From: Myxococcales bacterium
Lineage (GTDB): Bacteria; Myxococcota; Myxococcia; Myxococcales; Anaeromyxobacteraceae
Assembly: GCA_021779335.1 (NCBI GenBank)
Contig: JAJYAW010000066.1
Coordinates: 1-10,301, forward strand
Reading direction: 5' to 3'
Length of the DNA: 10,301 nucleotides
The position numbers were made by a program, and so were the translations under genes. The notes below the pieces were generated by a model. It made no database searches and was not told where the DNA came from. It was given only the letters and a program-made list of their open reading frames with translations. Numbering within the stretch: position 1 is the stretch's first letter; every line of letters begins with the position of its first letter. Positions 6,949 through 10,301 of the stretch are shown here, in pieces.

Positions 6949-7992
6949 ATGCGCTGCGGAGACTTCCGGCAGACTTACGTGCAGGACATGGCGATCTTCG
7001 AGAGCGCCTTCGGCCGGCGCGTCTACCTGCTGTTCCTGGCCAGCCTGGCCTTCGTGCCGGCCTTCGCCAGCGGCTTCTGGATGGACGTGGCCAACCGCGT
7101 CCTCATCGCCATCATCGCCGCCACCGGCCTCAACATCCTGACCGGCTTCACCGGCCAGATCTCGCTCGGCAACGCCGCCTTCCTGGCGGTGGGGGCCTAC
7201 GCCACCGGCTACCTGGCCGGGCCCATGGGCCTGCCCTTCCTGGTGGTCATCCCGGCGGCGGGGGTCCTCACCGCCCTGGTCGGGATGGTCTTCGGCGTGC
7301 CGTCGCTCCGGCTCAAGGGGCTCTACCTGGCGGTGGCCACGCTGGCCGCGCACTTCGTCATCGAGTTCGTCGTCACCCACTGGGAGTCGGTGACCGGCGG
7401 CGTCAACGGCATGAGCGTGCCGGCGGCCAGCCTGGGCGGCCTGAGCTTCAAGGGGGACCGCACCCTCTACTACCTCGTCCTGCCGCTCACCGTGGCCATG
7501 CTGCTCTTCGCCAAGAACCTCTTCCGCACCAAGGTGGGCAAGGCGTTCGTGGCCATCCGCGACCAGGACATCAGCGCCGAGGTCATGGGGGTCCACGTCT
7601 TCAAGTACAAGCTGCTCTCCTTCGGGGTCTCCAGCTTCTACGTGGGCGTGGCCGGCGCGCTGCTGGCCTACCAGGCGCGCACCATCAGCCCGGAGAGCTT
7701 CCCCATCACCCTGGCCATCGACTTCCTGGGGATGATCATCATCGGCGGCATGGGGTCCATCCTCGGCTCCATCTTCGGCGCCATCTTCATCACCCTGCTG
7801 CCGGAGCTGCTGCGCCTGGCCGTGACGCCGCTGGCGAGCCACTTCCCGGAGCTCACCACCCTCTTCGCCTCGCTCAAGATGGGCGTCTTCGGCCTGGCCA
7901 TCGTGCTCTTCCTGGTCTTCGAGCCGGACGGCATGGCGGCGCGCTGGCACAGCATCAAGGCCTACTGGAAGCTCTACCCCTTCTCGTACTGA
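6949..7992 (+). CDS. livM: LivM-type ABC transporter permease
   Basis: Second inner-membrane permease of the importer, partner of LivH. The 347-residue hydrophobic protein has the LivM hallmark GFTGQISLGNAAFLAVGAYA at 66-85, then FGVPSLRLKGLYLAVATLA and a cytoplasmic GKAFVAIRDQDISAEVMGV coupling segment. IIGGMGSILGSIFGA lies in the late helices. A short hydrophilic N-terminus (about 24 residues) precedes the first helix. The ATG at 6949 has a strong AGGAGAGG at 6935-6942, which starts inside the livH stop codon. An internal ATG at 6988 is less well placed. Twelve bases separate it from livH, so the two are surely cotranscribed. Confidence 0.95.
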   Translation: MRCGDFRQTYVQDMAIFESAFGRRVYLLFLASLAFVPAFASGFWMDVANRVLIAIIAATGLNILTGFTGQISLGNAAFLAVGAYATGYLAGPMGLPFLVVIPAAGVLTALVGMVFGVPSLRLKGLYLAVATLAAHFVIEFVVTHWESVTGGVNGMSVPAASLGGLSFKGDRTLYYLVLPLTVAMLLFAKNLFRTKVGKAFVAIRDQDISAEVMGVHVFKYKLLSFGVSSFYVGVAGALLAYQARTISPESFPITLAIDFLGMIIIGGMGSILGSIFGAIFITLLPELLRLAVTPLASHFPELTTLFASLKMGVFGLAIVLFLVFEPDGMAARWHSIKAYWKLYPFSY

Positions 7993-8039
7993 TCGTAGAA
8001 GCGTCCGCAGCGAAACGTGCAGTCCAACCGGAGGTCCCC

Positions 8040-9221
8040 ATGACGTCGAAGTCCAGGCTGGCAGTGGCGGCGGTGGTGTTCCTGGCCGCCGCACAGGCGC
8101 AGGCGCAGGAGGTGAAGGTCGGCGGCATCTTCGACCTCACCGGCATCACCTCGGACGTGGGCAAGCCGTACGCCCAGGGCGTGCGCGACTGCGTCGCCAA
8201 CGCCAACGCCGCCGGCGGGGTGAACGGCAAGCAGATCAAGCTCATCGACGTGGACTACGGGTACAAGATCCCCGAGGCCGCGTCGGCCTACAAGCGCATG
8301 ACCGAGGACGACAAGGTCATCCTCATCAACGGCTGGGGCACCGGCGACACGCTGCGCCTCAAGGACTCGGTCAACGCCGACAAGGTCCCCTACTTCTCCG
8401 GCTCCTTCGCCGGCGACCTCACCAACCCGGCCAAGACCCCCTACAACTTCTTCGTCGCGCCGAGCTACTCCGACCAGGCGCGCGCCTGGCTCTCCTGGGT
8501 CAAGGAGGACTGGAAGGACAAGTCGCGCAAGCCCCGGGTGGCCTTCTTCTACGGCGACAACGCCTACGGCAAGGCGCCCATCGCCGCGGCCAAGCAGTTC
8601 TGCGCCGAGACCGGCATCGACGTGGCCGGCGACTACATCCTGCCGCCCAACTTCCAGGACGCCAACTCGCAGCTCCTCGCCATGAAGCAGGCCGGGGCCG
8701 ACTACGCCTACATCAACGTCACCACCACCGGCGTCTCGCTGGTGCTCAAGGGCGCGGCCGCGCTCGGCCTCAAGACCAAGTGGGGCTCCAACCCCTACGG
8801 CTTCTCCGAGCAGCTCCCGCTGGTGGCCAAGGAGCTGGCCGAGGGCGTCACCGGCGTCATGCCGCACGTGCCGTACGGCGAGAAGGTCCCGGGCATGGTG
8901 GCCATCCTGGCCTTCAACAAGGCCCACCACGGCGGCGAGGCGCACGACGCCATGTACGTCCGCGGCTGGTCCTCGGCCCTGGTCTGGATCGAGGGGCTCC
9001 GCCGCGCCGACAAGGCCGGCAAGCTCACCGGCGAGGGCGTCAAGGCCGCGCTGGAGACCTTCAAGGACTTCGACCTGGGCGGCCTGACCGCCAACGTCAC
9101 CTACACGCCCACCGACCACCGGCCGTCCACCACCTGCGCCGTCTACCAGGTGAAGGGCGGCAAGCTGGTGAAGATCAAGGACTACACCTTCCCGCGCCGG
9201 GCCGACTGGCTCGGGCTGTAG
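8040..9221 (+). CDS. Liv-family periplasmic substrate-binding protein
   Basis: Captures the ligand in the periplasm and delivers it to the LivHM channel. The 393-residue protein (Peripla_BP_6-like, type I fold) starts at ATG 8040 with GGAGGT at 8030-8035. Residues 1-22 form a Sec signal: basic start (K4, R6), hydrophobic core, and AQA just before Q23; there is no lipobox. The mature start EVKVGGIFDLTG is the usual first strand and ligand-loop segment. Three cysteines (51, 188, 366) remain in the mature protein. The GYKIPEAASAYKRM region and the NVTTTG segment are typical of homologues clustered with acyl-CoA synthetases, as far as I recall, so I avoid the symbol livK. Ligand could be an aromatic or aliphatic acid, an amide or an amino acid; the sequence does not settle it. 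Confidence 0.93.
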   Translation: MTSKSRLAVAAVVFLAAAQAQAQEVKVGGIFDLTGITSDVGKPYAQGVRDCVANANAAGGVNGKQIKLIDVDYGYKIPEAASAYKRMTEDDKVILINGWGTGDTLRLKDSVNADKVPYFSGSFAGDLTNPAKTPYNFFVAPSYSDQARAWLSWVKEDWKDKSRKPRVAFFYGDNAYGKAPIAAAKQFCAETGIDVAGDYILPPNFQDANSQLLAMKQAGADYAYINVTTTGVSLVLKGAAALGLKTKWGSNPYGFSEQLPLVAKELAEGVTGVMPHVPYGEKVPGMVAILAFNKAHHGGEAHDAMYVRGWSSALVWIEGLRRADKAGKLTGEGVKAALETFKDFDLGGLTANVTYTPTDHRPSTTCAVYQVKGGKLVKIKDYTFPRRADWLGL

Positions 9222-9241
9222 CGGTCACCGTCGCACGGCGT

Positions 9242-9274
9242 CCCGCCGCGACCGGCCCGTCCGGTCCCGGCGGG
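9242..9274 (+). promoter_or_regulatory. Strong stem-loop in the binding protein-livF spacer
   Basis: Arms CCCGCCG-C-GACCGG and CCGGTC-C-CGGCGGG pair over 13 bp with one C-C mismatch and a five-base loop (CCCGT). It lies 20 bases after the binding-protein stop codon. No T-run follows, so complete intrinsic termination is unlikely. By analogy with other importer operons, such a hairpin may protect the upstream mRNA or attenuate transcription, making more binding protein than ATPase. That role is inference. Confidence 0.6.
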
Positions 9275-9303
9275 CGCCGCCCCCGTCCCGAGGAGCCATC
9301 CGC

Positions 9304-10092
<789 letters not shown>

Positions 10093-10097
10093 GCGGC

Positions 10098-10117
10098 GGC
10101 CCGGCCCGGCCCGGCCC
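10098..10117 (+). repeat. Four tandem GGCCC units after livF
   Basis: Four exact GGCCC copies follow the livF stop codon at once. The GGCC core is self-complementary, so the run could fold in RNA in several registers. It may be simple-sequence DNA without function. Confidence 0.5.
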
Positions 10118-10176
10118 ACGGCCGCGCCGGCCCCCGGCCACCGCGCGCCGCCCACCCGCCGCACCGAGGTCCCGAC

Positions 10177-10301
10177 ATGAACCTGCGCACCGGCACTTAC
10201 CTGCCCGCCGACGGCCCGCTGCAGGCGGTGATCGACAAGTCGGGCGTGCTCAACCACAGCCAGGAACTGGTCGACAAATACATGGCCGAAGGCGGCTATT
10301 C
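10177..10301 (+). CDS. Start of unidentified gene, cut off by window edge
   Basis: An open frame begins at ATG 10177 with GAGG at 10166-10169 (seven-base gap) and runs to the window end, showing 41 codons. It starts MNLRTGTYLPADG and later reads SGVLNHSQELVDKY. I do not recognise the family. There is no signal peptide or membrane segment in the visible part, and it looks soluble. It lies 84 bases after livF on the same strand, so it may be the seventh operon gene, perhaps another enzyme for the transported compound. The last 13 codons use GAA, AAA, GAA and TAT, which are rare in the rest of the window. The frame is supported by the ribosome site and absence of stops only. Confidence 0.6.
   Translation, partial: MNLRTGTYLPADGPLQAVIDKSGVLNHSQELVDKYMAEGGY

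Noticed and set aside
4647..8039. Long plus-strand frame leading into the binding-protein gene (apparent 1524-residue product)
   Set aside because: The part before 8040 is a Gly/Arg/Pro/His-rich shadow of three well-supported genes. The real protein begins at ATG 8040 with a ribosome site and signal peptide.
4645..8094. A 1149-codon open frame on the minus strand
   Set aside because: It lies opposite the synthetase, livH and livM genes. Its product is a run of His, Asp, Glu, Gly and Arg without domains, as expected for the antisense of very GC-rich genes.
10120..10132. Short hairpin GGCCG-CGC-CGGCC after livF as a terminator
   Set aside because: Only five pairs, no T-run, and embedded in simple GC sequence where such pairing arises by chance.

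Overview
The window is very GC-rich, with almost all third codon positions G or C, and its genes are packed tightly with mostly canonical Shine-Dalgarno sites. This composition, together with a six-gene Liv-type ABC transport cluster that contains an acyl-CoA synthetase, fits a high-GC proteobacterium or myxobacterium (Anaeromyxobacter-like). That placement is an inference from style, not a proven identity. I see no mobile element, CRISPR array, tRNA or rRNA.

Left part (1-1826): a partial arginine N-succinyltransferase gene (astA) runs leftwards off the window. Only 25 bases away, the D-aminoacyl-tRNA deacylase gene (dtd) starts in the opposite direction. It is followed by a small HIT-family hydrolase gene on the same strand. 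A GC-rich hairpin sits between the HIT gene and the convergent thioesterase gene.

Middle (1826-3330): two minus-strand genes form a coupled pair. A two-CBS-domain protein is followed by a FatA-like acyl-ACP thioesterase whose GTG start overlaps the CBS stop codon by four bases. A 312-base divergent intergenic region, locally less GC-rich than the genes, separates this pair from the transport operon. It holds a perfect 8-bp inverted repeat 51 bases before the first operon gene.

Right part (3331-10301): the operon reads ATPase (LivG type), long-chain-type acyl-CoA synthetase, permease (LivH), permease (LivM), periplasmic binding protein (LivK type), ATPase (LivF), then the start of an unrecognised gene that runs off the window. 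Together these encode a complete branched-chain-amino-acid-family (HAAT) importer. The embedded synthetase suggests that the cargo is a carboxylic acid activated to its CoA thioester on entry, rather than leucine, isoleucine or valine; this is inference. The livG frame is broken by one base at a run of eight G, between Walker A and the signature motif, so as written the gene cannot make a full ATPase. This is the most important thing to recheck. A strong 13-bp hairpin lies between the binding-protein gene and livF.

I found no convincing new class of biological system. The points worth following are the livG frameshift, the synthetase inside the transporter operon, the hairpin, the operator-like repeat and the unidentified last gene.
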